From positions 13,591,736 to 13,655,735 of the forward strand of contig CM051022.1 of NCBI GenBank assembly GCA_027704905.1: 64,000 bases of DNA. Reading direction: 5' to 3'. Made by a program: the position numbers and the translations under genes. A model generated the notes under the pieces. The model worked only from the letters and a program-made list of their open reading frames with translations, was not told where the DNA came from and did no database searches. Positions 13,292-37,448 of the stretch are shown here, piece by piece; position 1 is the first letter of the stretch, and the number at the start of each line of letters is the position of its first letter. The DNA is from Muraenolepis orangiensis (taxonomy: Eukaryota > Chordata > Actinopteri > Gadiformes > Muraenolepididae).

Positions 13292-14424
13292 ATTAGTTGA
13301 CTAGATTATTTACGTTCAGTGTCAAGGCGTCCTTCCTTCCTTCGCGTCTCGGGGACACAATGAGAGTGGCTTGCTGTGCTTCGTCAACATGAGTGATACA
13401 CATGTAATACACTAAGCGCAGGTACCGCTACTGCTGCCTGTGCTTACTGTGTCTCAAGAGTTTAGTGGCTAAAGCCTGAGTCACAGTATCCTGCTGTATC
13501 ATCTTCATCATATTTTTTCAAATGCTATTGTTTTTGTTTGTGACAATTGCTCGGTGGACCCTCAGGGCGGGCGATGCAGTGCTACACTTTGTGAGGTACA
13601 GCCGGTGAAGTGATGTCAAACATAATGCATAGTGCAGACAACAGTCAAAGATCTCTGTGGAGACTCAACAAGCTGAAACACCCTGTCTGACCTCAAGCCT
13701 CGTATTCCCGGTATGACCCCCACACATTGTGGCCTGCTTACACACACAGTACACACGCAAACGCAAACGCACACACACACACACACACACAACGGCAGGT
13801 GCGGCTTATTCCAGTCGCACTGGTTTCTCTTATCTCTTATCTTATTCTTTTGTAAATATTGTGACGCTTTAGCGGTGGTAGCCAGCTTGATACAGAAGAC
13901 TGATACAATGTTCTTATTTGATAGCCAAACTGGCCCAGATTTATTCCCTGCCGCAGCTCACTACTAATCCGGGGGTTGAAATGTCCACTCTTAAAAACAA
14001 TAAACCAGGGTGGTAAGCCCAAAACGATATTCCTCCAACGCAAATAGTCCGTGTCTCTTTCTGCCCGCACTACTCCACGCCGTTTCACACACACCCCCCT
14101 CTCCTCCCACTCCCGTTCTAACTCTCGCGTGTCTCTCTCATAGTGGACACTTCCCCCCAAACACATGCAGGTAAACAAACACACACATACAACACCCAAT
14201 GAACTCCCAAACCCCCTTTGTCCTGGAGGGAGACCCATGGTCGGCCAGGCCACAGCGTTACAATATATTGATCACTCATTGATCTCATTGCTCACTCAAG
14301 TACATACTATGCACACCGGTTACAATTTACAACACAGTATTCACATCATCAGCTGTCGGTATCATGAATGTATATTGCTCCCCAAATTTTACCAGCATGT
14401 CTCCTGCTCTACAAGAGCTCTACT

Positions 14425-14812
14425 AAGTATAAAACTAAAACACCATCTGTGATACTGTATGCATTGTAAGGGCCATGCGTGTTGAGGCGACCAAAAGGCG
14501 TTGCCAGGAATGCGACCCCCTGGCGTTGCCAGAGATGCGACCAACAGGCGTTGCCAGGAAGGCGACCCCCCTTGGGGTTTGTGCTTGTAAACTTGTGACG
14601 TGACAATGAAGACACCGTGACCAACTACTGGATACTGGTTGTACCTCAAGACCAATAGGATTAGTAGATGTTTGTTTACCTTGACCAATAGGAGTAGTAG
14701 ATCAGTAGTAGATGCTTACATTTGATGCTTTTGTTCAATAAAGATGTTGAACTTAGTATCCGGACCTCTCTTAAAGATTCTTATTTCCACCCGAGTAGAA
14801 ATTATACTACAC
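14425..14812 (+). mobile_element. Solo LTR in unit A, 5' end deleted
   Basis: This is the same LTR as 18427-18833, ending in ATTATACTACA. The first bases of the LTR and the upstream target-site copy seen in unit B are gone and replaced by about 8 foreign bases (GCTCTACT). The polyadenylation signal CAATAAAG near 14737 is kept. Confidence 0.7.
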
Positions 14813-14959
14813 TAACAAGGCTGATGCTTACAAATCCGTCCCCCTCCCCCACCTTGGACAGAGTGATCATGTCTCTTTGAAAAATCTTATCTTGCACATA
14901 AGATTTTTTTCACACCACTGCTTTATACTTGTGCAAACTGTGAAGTGACAATAAACTTG

Positions 14960-16630
14960 ACTTGCTGCCTAAGTACACACCACTCATCAAGCGTGTGAAG
15001 CCCACCGTTAGGACAGTCAAAGTGTGGCCTGAGGGAGCAGACTCTAAATTGCAGAACCGATTTCTGCACACGGATTGGAGCCTGTTTGCCTCCCAGTCTA
15101 CCCTAGACTCCCACACCGACATCGACTCCTACGCCTCCTCTGTTTTGGATTACATCAACTCCAGCACACGGTCACCACCCTCAGACAGATCACAACATTC
15201 CCCAACCAGAAGCCGTGGATGAACAGACAGGTCCGCCTACTCCTAAAGGCACATGACGCTGCTTTTAGGTCGGGCGATGCACAGGCCTACTGTTTAGCCA
15301 GGGCTAATCTGAAAAAGGGCATCAAGCAGGCTAAGCTCAAACACAAGCGAAGGGTTGAAGACCACTTCAACAATTCCGATCCCCGACGCATGTGGCAGGG
15401 CATCCAGGCCATCATGGATTATAAACCCTCCAACAACTCCCGCCCCAACCACTGACTTATCCCTCCCTGACAAACTCAATATTTATTTTGCTCGCTACGA
15501 CCAGAACAACCCCGAACTGCCCACCAGGGCTACTCCCCCCGTTGACCACCAACCCCTCACTCTATCCCCCACAGACGTGCGTGCGGCACTGAGCAGAACA
15601 AATGCGCATAAGGCAGCTGGTCCTGATGGCAGCCCCGGTCGCGTGCTCAGGAACTGCGCTGAGCAGCTGACCGAGGTCCTTACTGACATTTTCAACTTGT
15701 CACTAGCTCAGGCAATTTTCCCTGTGTGCTTTAAAACCACCTCCATTGTGCCAGTGCCAAAACACTCCTCTGCAGCGAGCCTCAACGACTTCCGCCCTGT
15801 TGCACTCACCCCCATCATCATGAAGTGCTTCGAGAGGCTGGTCCTGGCTCACCTCAAATCTGGCCTGTCACCCTCACTGGATAAATACCAATTTGCCTAC
15901 CGTGAGAACAGGAGCACGGAGGACGCCATTTCCTCAGCTCTTCACTCCGCTCTCTCCCACCTGGATGAGAGCAACACCCATGTGAGAATGCTGTTCATAG
16001 ACTTCAGCTCAGCATTTGACACCACCATCCCCTCCAAACTCATCTTCAAACTTGGTGACCTAATGAAAACCAAGAACCATGACATCAACACCTCAGTTAG
16101 TAACTGGTTACTAGACTTCCTAACCAACAGACCCCAGTCAGTCAGGTTAGACCATCTCACCTCCTCCACCATCAACCTAAACACTGGCGTTCCACAAGGC
16201 TGTGTTCTGAGCCCTCTCCTCTCCTCTACTCTACTCTCCTCTACTCCCTCCCTCTTCACCCACGACTGCACTCCTGTACACGGTACAAACACCATCATCA
16301 AGTTTGCCAACGACACAACGGTGGTGGGCCTCATCAAAAACAACGATGAGGCAGCATACAGGGAGGAGGTCCAGCACCTGGTGGCGTGGTGCGCTGACAA
16401 CAACCTGGCCCTCAACACCAAGAAGACCAAGGAGCTCATCGTGGACGTCAGGAAGACCAGAACTGGCACACACGCCTTCATCCTCATCAACGGAGCGGAG
16501 GTCGAGCGTGTCTTCAGCTTCAGATTCCTGGGGGTCCACATCTCCTTAGACCTCTCCTGGTCCCTCCCCCCACTGCCTCACTGGTAAAGAAGGCTCACCA
16601 GCGTCTCTTCTTCCTAAGACTGAGGAGACG
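14960..16630 (+). mobile_element. L2/CR1/Rex1-like LINE, unit A copy (3' end deleted)
   Basis: The reading starts in the region between endonuclease and reverse transcriptase (LPKYTPLIKRVKPTVRTVKV), shifts frame once or twice, then runs open from about 15355 to 16587. The reverse transcriptase is recognisable: AAGPDGSPGRVL, FRPVALTPIIMKCFERLV, MLFIDFSSAFDTTIPSK, TGVPQGCVLSPLL, and KFANDTTVVGL at about 16299-16331. The expected catalytic ADD reads AND. A CTCCTCTACT slippage run inserts extra Ser/Thr/Leu codons after SPLL (about 16215-16250). The element is 5' truncated, has no endonuclease, and lost its 3' UTR by deletion. Confidence 0.85.
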
Positions 16631-16644
16631 CCCCCCCCCCCCCC

Positions 16645-16720
16645 TGTAATCCAGAAGACCTTGTGATGCAACAGTAGTGCATCTCGCTCTAGATTACTCT
16701 CAGACCTCCCTTCGGTCATC
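16645..16720 (+). pseudogene. tRNA-Trp-like pseudogene, unit A copy
   Basis: GACCTTGTGATGCAACAGTA followed by GTGCATCTCGCTCTAGATTA is a decayed match to the 5' half and anticodon arm of eukaryotic tRNA-Trp. A twin sits at about 21502-21577 in unit B. The same repeat family forms the array at 22762-23465. Confidence 0.5.
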
Positions 16721-16854
16721 CAGAATCAACAAATGATTTCCTACCGAACAGTCATTATATACATACCTGTAATACAGCTCTCCCTACTGATCTCTTCATG
16801 TGTCCTTCACAATCTTCAGCTTGTTTCTGACTGAGCAGTCAGTATTTCTTGTAT

Positions 16855-17508
16855 TTCTACTTTTATTCAGACAGTGGAAACAGTACAATGGAATGCTTAC
16901 TCGCCATTCCCTTCTGCAGTTTCTAAAACACATAATAAAAATACTATAAACAATAAAAATTAACATAAAGGACTAAAGGATGATATGTACATGTGTAGAA
17001 TTGTGCAAAACATTTAAAAACAAATGGCCAGTACAGTGCAGTTACTGTAATGAGTCCCGAAAGTCCAGCAAAGTATGATAATCACTGCCTGTGGATAAAA
17101 ACGATCCTTGAACCTGGTAGTCTTTGTACGAATGCTGCGGAACTGATGACTGGACGGTAGGGAGGAGAAGAGATGGAGCCCAGGGTGGATGCAGTCCTTT
17201 GTGATGGAGATGGCCTTCTTCCGACATCTGGTCCTATAGATCTCCTCAATGCATGGAAGTGCACACCCACTGATCTTTCTGCCGTCCTCATGACCCTCTG
17301 GATGGCTTTCTTGTCCTGTGCAGTGGTGTTGCCACACCACACAGTGACGCCACTCGTCAGGACGCTCTCTACGGTGCCACGGTAAAAGTTCTGCTTTTCC
17401 TGAGGCACCGCTGGTGTGCCTTCTTTAGCATGACCTCCATGTTGCGGGTCTACGCCAGGTTGTCGGAAATCTGTAGTCCAAGGAATCGGAAGCAGCTGAC
17501 GACTTCCA
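16855..17508 (-). mobile_element. LINE 3' end on the minus strand, unit A copy
   Basis: Minus-strand reading gives the C-terminal part of an L2/CR1-type polyprotein (SCFRFLGLQ-type segment onward) and its 3' UTR. It is broken at 17508 by the duplication junction. The intact equivalent is 21710-22760 in unit B. Confidence 0.75.
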
Positions 17509-18426
17509 GGAAACCCTTGTGACAATTGCTCGGTGGACCCTCAGGGCGGGCGATGCAGTGCTACACTTTGTGAGGTACAGCCGGTGAAGTGATGTCAAAC
17601 ATAATGCATAGTGCAGACAACAGTCAAAGATCTCTGTGGAGACTCAACAAGCTGAAACACCCTGTCTGACCTCAAGCCTCGTATTCCCGGTATGACCCCC
17701 ACACATTGTGGCCTGCTTACACACACAGTACACACGCAAACGCAAACGCACACACACACACACACACACAACGGCAGGTGCGGCTTATTCCAGTCGCACT
17801 GGTTTCTCTTATCTCTTATCTTATTCTTTTGTAAATATTGTGACGCTTTAGCGGTGGTAGCCAGCTTGATACAGAAGACTGATACAATGTTCTTATTTGA
17901 TAGCCAAACTGGCCCAGATTTATTCCCTGCCGCAGCTCACTACTAATCCGGGGGTTGAAATGTCCACTCTTAAAAACAATAAACCAGGGTGGTAAGCCCA
18001 AAACGATATTCCTCCAACGCAAATAGTCCGTGTCTCTTTCTGCCCGCACTACTCCACGCCGTTTCACACACACCCCCCTCTCCTCCCACTCCCGTTCTAA
18101 CTCTCGCGTGTCTCTCTCATAGTGGACACTTCCCCCCAAACACATGCAGGTAAACAAACACACACATACAACACCCAATGAACTCCCAAACCCCCTTTGT
18201 CCTGGAGGGAGACCCATGGTCGGCCAGGCCACAGCGTTACAATATATTGATCACTCATTGATCTCATTGCTCACTCAAGTACATACTATGCACACCGGTT
18301 ACAATTTACAACACAGTATTCACATCATCAGCTGTCGGTATCATGAATGTATATTGCTCCCCAAATTTTACCAGCATGTCTCCTGCTCTACAAGAGGAGA
18401 CGGAACATTAGACCATGTTACACTAA

Positions 18427-18833
18427 TGTAGTGTATTTTATACCCTAAGTATAAAACTAAAACACCATCTGTGATACTGTATGCATTGTAAGGGCCATGC
18501 GTGTTGAGGCGACCAAAAGGCGTTGCCAGGAATGCGACCCCCTGGCGTTGCCAGAGATGCGACCAACAGGCGTTGCCAGGAAGGCGACCCCCCTTGGGGT
18601 TTGTGCTTGTAAACTTGTGACGTGACAATGAAGACACCGTGACCAACTACTGGATACTGGTTGTACCTCAAGACCAATAGGATTAGTAGATGTTTGTTTA
18701 CCTTGACCAATAGGAGTAGTAGATCAGTAGTAGATGCTTACATTTGATGCTTTTGTTCAATAAAGATGTTGAACTTAGTATCCGGACCTCTCTTAAAGAT
18801 TCTTATTTCCACCCGAGTAGAAATTATACTACA
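18427..18833 (+). mobile_element. Solo LTR, 407 bp, with 4-bp target duplication
   Basis: It begins TGTAGTGTATTTTATACC and ends AATTATACTACA, so the ends form a perfect 6-bp inverted repeat TGTAGT/ACTACA. It is flanked on both sides by CTAA (18423-18426 and 18834-18837). A TATA-like TATTTTATA lies near the start and a CAATAAAG polyadenylation signal near 18759. The 4-bp duplication fits a gammaretrovirus-like integrase. A related, truncated LTR end lies in reverse at about 47152-47230. Confidence 0.8.
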
Positions 18834-18979
18834 CTAACAAGGCTGATGCTTACAAATCCGTCCCCCTCCCCCACCTTGGACAGAGTGATCATGTCTCTTT
18901 GAAAAATCTTATCTTGCACATAAGATTTTTTTCACACCACTGCTTTATACTTGTGCAAACTGTGAAGTGACAATAAACT

Positions 18980-21420
18980 TGACTTGCTGCCTAAGTACAC
19001 ACCACTCATCAAGCGTGTGAAGCCCACCGTTAGGACAGTCAAAGTGTGGCCTGAGGGAGCAGACTCTAAATTGCAGAACCGATTTCTGCACACGGATTGG
19101 AGCCTGTTTGCCTCCCAGTCTACCCTAGACTCCCACACCGACATCGACTCCTACGCCTCCTCTGTTTTGGATTACATCAACTCCAGCACACGGTCACCAC
19201 CCTCAGACAGATCACAACATTCCCCAACCAGAAGCCGTGGATGAACAGACAGGTCCGCCTACTCCTAAAGGCACATGACGCTGCTTTTAGGTCGGGCGAT
19301 GCACAGGCCTACTGTTTAGCCAGGGCTAATCTGAAAAAGGGCATCAAGCAGGCTAAGCTCAAACACAAGCGAAGGGTTGAAGACCACTTCAACAATTCCG
19401 ATCCCCGACGCATGTGGCAGGGCATCCAGGCCATCATGGATTATAAACCCTCCAACAACTCCCGCCCCAACCACTGACTTATCCCTCCCTGACAAACTCA
19501 ATATTTATTTTGCTCGCTACGACCAGAACAACCCCGAACTGCCCACCAGGGCTACTCCCCCCGTTGACCACCAACCCCTCACTCTATCCCCCACAGACGT
19601 GCGTGCGGCACTGAGCAGAACAAATGCGCATAAGGCAGCTGGTCCTGATGGCAGCCCCGGTCGCGTGCTCAGGAACTGCGCTGAGCAGCTGACCGAGGTC
19701 CTTACTGACATTTTCAACTTGTCACTAGCTCAGGCAATTTTCCCTGTGTGCTTTAAAACCACCTCCATTGTGCCAGTGCCAAAACACTCCTCTGCAGCGA
19801 GCCTCAACGACTTCCGCCCTGTTGCACTCACCCCCATCATCATGAAGTGCTTCGAGAGGCTGGTCCTGGCTCACCTCAAATCTGGCCTGTCACCCTCACT
19901 GGATAAATACCAATTTGCCTACCGTGAGAACAGGAGCACGGAGGACGCCATTTCCTCAGCTCTTCACTCCGCTCTCTCCCACCTGGATGAGAGCAACACC
20001 CATGTGAGAATGCTGTTCATAGACTTCAGCTCAGCATTTGACACCACCATCCCCTCCAAACTCATCTTCAAACTTGGTGACCTAATGAAAACCAAGAACC
20101 ATGACATCAACACCTCAGTTAGTAACTGGTTACTAGACTTCCTAACCAACAGACCCCAGTCAGTCAGGTTAGACCATCTCACCTCCTCCACCATCAACCT
20201 AAACACTGGCGTTCCACAAGGCTGTGTTCTGAGCCCTCTCCTCTCCTCTACTCTACTCTCCTCTACTCCCTCCCTCTTCACCCACGACTGCACTCCTGTA
20301 CACGGTACAAACACCATCATCAAGTTTGCCAACGACACAACGGTGGTGGGCCTCATCAAAAACAACGATGAGGCAGCATACAGGGAGGAGGTCCAGCACC
20401 TGGTGGCGTGGTGCGCTGACAACAACCTGGCCCTCAACACCAAGAAGACCAAGGAACTCATCGTGGACGTCAGGAAGACCAGAACTGGCGCACACGCCTT
20501 CATCCTCATCAACGGAGCGGAGGTCGAGCGTGTCTTCAGCTTCAGATTCCTGGGGGTCCACATCTCCTTAGACCTCTCCTGGTCCCTCCCCCCACTGCCT
20601 CACGGGTAAAGAAGGCTCACCAGCGTCTCTTCTTCCTAAGACTGAGGAGACGCCCACCTGTCACCTCAAATTCTGGTGAACTTTTAGCGGTGTGCTATTG
20701 AAAGCATCCTCACCAACTGCATCACAGGTGCGGTACGGCAATTACACTTTCAGACCGGAAAGCGCTGCAGAGGCCGGTGAAAACCACATCGTTGGACTAC
20801 CCCTCCCTGCGATAAACACTACCCACCACAAACTGGGTCTGAGGAAGGCACAAAAAAAAAAATTGTAGATGACCCCTCTCACACCAACCATTGAATGTTT
20901 TCCCTCCTCCCCTCCGAGAGGCGCTATAGAAACCTCTGTTCCAAGTCAAGCAGGCTTAGGAACAGCTTCTTCCCCTCAGCTGTCAGCTCCCTGAACTCTG
21001 CACCACCAAGACAGAAAAAAAAAGAAAGAAAAAAAAAAACTGTATCACAACTACCTCCCTCTCTATAGTTAACATATTTATTACTAAGATACCCGTGTAC
21101 TGTACCTGCAATATATATTTAAATCTGTTGATAGAACTGCTCCTACTCCTGTATATACATATACATTTATATCTGCCATACATTTATATATTATCACTGG
21201 TATATACATTTACATCTATATATTTGTATCCTGCTTTCAATAATAGCATACCCCTGATCACTACCCGTTAAATTCTCACTTACCTGTGTACATATACCTA
21301 TTATTATGCTCATATCACATTTATACCTCGACGGTCTTTTAACTTGTAAATTTAAACTGTAAATGATATTATATTACCGTATTACCGTAATTATTATCAC
21401 TGTACTGTACTTTTTTTCTC
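18980..21420 (+). mobile_element. L2/CR1/Rex1-like LINE, unit B copy with 3' UTR
   Basis: It is the same element as at 14960, but with the C-terminal coding end and a long AT-rich 3' UTR to about 21420. The long open frame 19377-20609 covers most of the reverse transcriptase. The catalytic box again reads FAND (about 20321-20335). Three single-base differences from the unit A copy are visible in this frame (at about 20455, 20490 and 20604). It is 5' truncated and frameshifted, so not autonomous. Confidence 0.85.
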
Positions 21421-21501
21421 CCCTGTAAGGGGTCTCTGGCCCAAGTTTGAGAACCCCTGATTTATGGCATAGTTTCCAACGGGCCATTTTTATTCCCCCC
21501 C

Positions 21502-21577
21502 TGTAATCCAGAAGACCTTGTGATGCAACAGTAGTGCATCTCGCTCTAGATTACTCTCAGACCTCCCTTCGGTCATC
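21502..21577 (+). pseudogene. tRNA-Trp-like pseudogene, unit B copy
   Basis: Twin of the copy at 16645-16720, immediately after the LINE 3' region. It belongs to the same repeated unit as the array further right, from which it is separated by a minus-strand LINE insertion. Confidence 0.5.
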
Positions 21578-21709
21578 CAGAATCAACAAATGATTTCCTA
21601 CCGAACAGTCATTATATACATACCTGTAATACAGCTCTCCCTACTGATCTCTTCATGTGTCCTTCACAATCTTCAGCTTGTTTCTGACTGAGCAGTCAGT
21701 ATTTCTTGT

Positions 21710-22762
21710 ATTTCTACTTTTATTCAGACAGTGGAAACAGTACAATGGAATGCTTACTCGCCATTCCCTTCTGCAGTTTCTAAAACACATAATAAAAATA
21801 CTATAAACAATAAAAATTAACATAAAGGACTAAAGGATGATATGTACATGTGTAGAATTGTGCAAAACATTTAAAAACAAATGGCCAGTACAGTGCAGTT
21901 ACTGTACTGTGTCCCGAAAGTCCAGCAAAGTATGATAATCACTGCCTGTGGATAAAAACGATCCTTGAACCTGGTAGTCTTTGTACGAATGCTGCGGAAC
22001 TGATGACTGGACGGTAGGGAGGAGAAGAGATGGAGCCCAGGGTGGATGCAGTCCTTTGTGATGGAGATGGCCTTCTTCCGACATCTGGTCCTATAGATCT
22101 CCTCAATGCATGGAAGTGCACACCCACTGATCTTTCTGCCGTCCTCACGACCCTCTGGATGGCTTTCTTGTCCTGTGCCGTGGTGTTGCCGCACCACACA
22201 GTGACGCCACTCGTCAGGACGCTCTCTACGGTGCCACGGTAAAAGTTCTGCTTTTCCTGAGGCACCGCTGGTGTGCCTTCTTTAGCATGACCTCCATGTT
22301 GCGGGTCTACGCCAGGTTGTCGGAAATCTGTAGTCCAAGGAATCGGAAGCAGCTGACGACTTCCACCTGTGTCCCGTCCAGGCTCATGGTGGAGTGGGTG
22401 CCCCGGTGGCTCCTGAAGTCCACAATGAGCTCCTTCGTTTTCCTGACATTCAGTGCGAGGCTGTTGTCCTCACACCATCGCGTCGGCTGGACTACCTCAT
22501 CACTGTACACTGTTTCGTCATCCTCGCTTATCAGGCCGATGACTGTGGTGTCATCTGCAAACTTGATAATCCGATTATTGCCGTGCGTGGCAGTACGGTC
22601 ATGTGTGTACAGAGAGTACAGCTGGCGACTGAGGCAGCAGCCTTGGGGTGCTCCGGTGTTGAGGACCAGAGAGGATGAGATGTTGTTCCCAATCTTCACC
22701 GCTTGAGGCCTGCCCGTCAGGAAGTCCATTATCCAGTTACAGATGGGGGCGCCCAGACAGAC
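21710..22762 (-). mobile_element. L2/CR1-like LINE 3' end inserted in the tRNA-like array
   Basis: Minus-strand frame 22729-22307 shows the reverse transcriptase part MDFLTGRPQAVKIG, LNTGAPQGCCLS, and KFADDTTVIGLI with an intact catalytic ADD, then the C-terminal domain. Further C-terminal frames and the 3' UTR run down to about 21710. Its left flank (TGTTTCTGACTGAGCAGTCAG) and right flank (ACTCCAGATCAGAAGG, from 22771) both belong to the tRNA-Trp-like repeat, so the LINE landed in that array. Confidence 0.8.
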
Positions 22763-23465
22763 TCCAGATCAGAAGGGTGCGTGTTCAAATCATGTCGAGG
22801 TGAGGTCATTGCTGGTCTCCCATCTCTCCCATCTCCATATCTGCAATTTGTTTCAAAGTATGCTTTCTCAGACTATCCTGCTCTTCTTCTCGGCAAGATA
22901 TTGGTGGATTTGAAGTTAAGAAAAGCCAAACTGCAGCCGCTCAACGGTAGCACGACTGACTCAAGAACACAAGGTGTGTGAATAATTTTTGTCGGGTTTA
23001 GATAATTTCCAATGTTCATTCATCCTCTTAGGGCACCTTATGATGCAACGGTAGTGCATCTGGCAAATCACGTCAAGGTCAGATCATTCACAGAACCTCT
23101 CATCGGTCCTTCAGAATCTAAAACTTGTTTCTGACAGGTGGGTTGATTTACCGGTTATCCAGCTCTCCTTCCCGGCAAGATATTGGTTTATTTGAAGTCA
23201 ACAAAAGCCAAACTGCAGACCTTGTGGCCCAATAGTAGCGAGTCCAATAGTAGCAGGTCAGACTTCACATCAGAAGGGAAGTGCAAATCAAATCAGGGTC
23301 AGATCATTTTCAAAGTTCATTCATCCGCTTAAACTAAACTAGATTTTCCTCGGTTATCCTGTGGTCACTATTGACAAAAGATGATGGTGGATTTTGGTCA
23401 AAAATATCTTCTTTCCTGACCTTGTGGCGCAACCGTAGCGCATCCGACTCAGATCAGAAGACAAA
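22762..23465 (+). pseudogene. Tandem array of decayed tRNA-Trp-like copies
   Basis: At least five tRNA-Trp-like segments follow one another every 100-200 bases: about 22771-22803 (anticodon arm ACTCCAGATC with a CCA anticodon, then the T-arm GTTCAAATC), 22930-22985, 23030-23085, 23217-23310, and 23417-23462 (5' half GACCTTGTGGCGCAACCGTA, CA where CCA is expected). The linkers are related too, sharing GGCAAGATATTGGT and GAAGT(C/T)AA(C/G)AAAAGCCAAACTGC. No copy folds completely, so I call them pseudogenes or a tRNA-derived tandem repeat. Confidence 0.65.
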
Positions 23466-25649
23466 AAATAAAATAAAAAGGCACAGAAAGATCAGACCAT
23501 GAGAATATTAGACTGTATTTTTCATATATATGTACAGATTCTCCATTAAACCAAACCGCAGAATACACACCTCAACACAACAAGTTCATCGAGACCACAT
23601 AACACATACAACAGCTGTTTGAAGTCTACAAACAATCAAGATCTTGTAGAAGAATATGCTTTTGTTTTCTGCTTTGGGGTCCTACTAGCACATGTATCAA
23701 ACACTGTAAAGAAATAAACATAGAGACTTGCAACCAAACAGCAATTGCGCCCCCAACCAGAGGAGGCGCTGCTATCCAGACACATCAACCGAGTAGAGGC
23801 GCCCTGACCATTCGCAAATAAAAACCTTCCGTGACAATTCTGTCGCCATTTGGTGCATTTCGTCTCCTTGTAACAGAGACAAAACTTGTGAAACAATACA
23901 ATGTGGGAAATGTCAATAAGTGGCATGGTAGATTAAGGAATGACGATGTGTGACGATTCGGAACCAACGGGAACCTGAACCCCTTCCCAGAGTCCTTTAG
24001 GACATATTGCACACCTCTCTCTTATAAGGCCTCAACAGTTGTCAAAACTTAAAAGATGTCATGGGCCGACCGTTTTTCTATTTACTATATTTGAACAATA
24101 TATCAGCAGTATAGATGTCCATTAAGGGTAAAAGTGCGTCAACTCAATGTGTATGCTACTTTTCATTACATACACAAACCTAAAGTATTTAGGAAAACAA
24201 AAAACCTGCCATTGTGTGCAGATGAAAACATTGGTCCGTGGAAATGGTGTCACAATGAGAGATTATAATACAAATGTCTTTCAATTGTTTCAGTAACGTG
24301 CAACAAAACCAATATTCACTGTGATAAGAAAAGATTTGGAGATGGATTTAGTTTCAAATAGATTCATGTTATTACCGTGCAATATATTTTTTTCCAGTTT
24401 GGGCAGAATACCAAATGTCTTCATTTGTAGAAAACCAGACCAGGCTAATGAATTACATTTGAACTAAATGAATAGTATTGATTGAAGATTAATCTTCATC
24501 ACTGCATCACACAGTGATTGGATTGAATGGAACGGTTCAAATAGTATGGTCGTAATGGTTGATTGTGGTTACTTTTAAAAGTATTTTGGGCTTCCGTACA
24601 TTATCAAAACCTCCAGTTTGTCCTTCATTCGTCCACTACTGTGAACCCCACGTGTGTAACGGCCATATCTCCACCATCCATCCATCCTTACACCCGTACA
24701 ACATCTTGGTTGCCAACGGTTACCGCGTCTTGTGGATCCCACGACCTTCAAATAAATGACGTCACGTTAATACAGACCAAATTTGTCGAAAAGAACCGGG
24801 CTCACCAAAGAGCGAGAGAGGAACGCCCGCCATGCGATACAGACCTCGGCTCTCAACACATGGACTCGATGAGGAGCGAACGGCCGAAGCGAAGGGACAG
24901 AACGAACGCACACACACACACACCTTAAGGCAGAGGCCATTAAGTATAATGGACAATAAATACCCCGGAGGACGGCGTGTTCCTGACTTCACCTTCCCTA
25001 CAATTAAATAAATTCCAACACAAAAAAAACAACAGCATCACCCTGTAGCCAGTGCTACATCTTTGGCTCCCCCCCCCCTGTACCCATAGTGCATTCCCTT
25101 TGCTTGAGGATTCCAGTCTTGCCCCCACAATCAATCGGTCTCCAAACGACACAAGAAACGTTTACAAAGAAAGGTCAAAGTAAACTGAACGTCTTTCACC
25201 GGTTGAGCATCGAGTGGTTCTCCGACCCAGAGGAGTGCGGGATGGAGAGTTTCATTTTTGACATGTACATCCAAATAAAAATCCAATTAGACCTGACCCT
25301 TTGACAGTCGTAGAAATGTTTCAAGTACAAAACTGTAGGAAAACCCCCGTCCTTGATAAGAACGCAGTAGACAATAGGAAGTACACAACCCAATCATTGT
25401 TGTCGTCCAACCATTGAAATCGTTTTGGAGATGGCGCCAGGTTACCACCGGGGGGCGAAGTTGCAAAGTTGTCAAATGGGGTGAAAATCGCAAACAAAGT
25501 GGGATTTAAAAAATATATACAGCAACACCCTCAAGTAGGATTATTCAATTTCACATTAAATCACAGCATATTATTTTAGCATCAGAAGTCAACGCTTCTT
25601 CCTACAGTCCTTAAAACAACAAAATGGAATCCAGCATCGTCTTGTATTT
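23466..25649. other. SCYL2 3' flank and probable 3' UTR
   Basis: No protein or RNA gene is seen. The part nearest 25649 is expected to be SCYL2 3' UTR (minus strand). I did not find a convincing minus-strand AATAAA close to the stop, so the UTR end is unknown. A short poly-C run (25070-25078) and a (CA)n tract (24909-24923) occur. Confidence 0.5.
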
Positions 25650-37440
<11,791 letters not shown>

Positions 37441-37448
37441 GTTGAGGG

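Larger units (their letters stand above)
13540..17508. repeat. Tandem segmental duplication, unit A
   Basis: This 3,969-base unit is repeated directly at 17519-22365. It contains a CA microsatellite, a damaged solo LTR, a plus-strand L2-like LINE and the 3' end of a minus-strand LINE. Compared with unit B it has two deletions: about 840 bases of LINE 3' sequence collapsed into a run of about 14 C (16631-16644), and the 5' end of the LTR near 14416-14424. Otherwise the copies differ at only a handful of sites, so the duplication is young, or could be partly an assembly effect. Confidence 0.9.
17519..22365. repeat. Tandem segmental duplication, unit B
   Basis: This is a direct copy of 13540-17508, and the more complete one (4,847 bases). 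The junction at 17509-17518 carries ten bases (GGAAACCCTT) found in neither parental flank, a filler typical of end joining or template switching. The 3' boundary is the short word GACTTCCA, after which only unit B continues into LINE sequence. Confidence 0.9.

Noticed and set aside
13713..14253. Open frames of 84 and 138 codons repeated at 17692-18232
   Set aside because: Identical in both units only because of the recent duplication; composition is random, with a CA repeat inside, and no homology is recognised.
15355..16587. 410-codon frame as a host gene
   Set aside because: It is LINE reverse transcriptase with a changed catalytic residue and a missing start.
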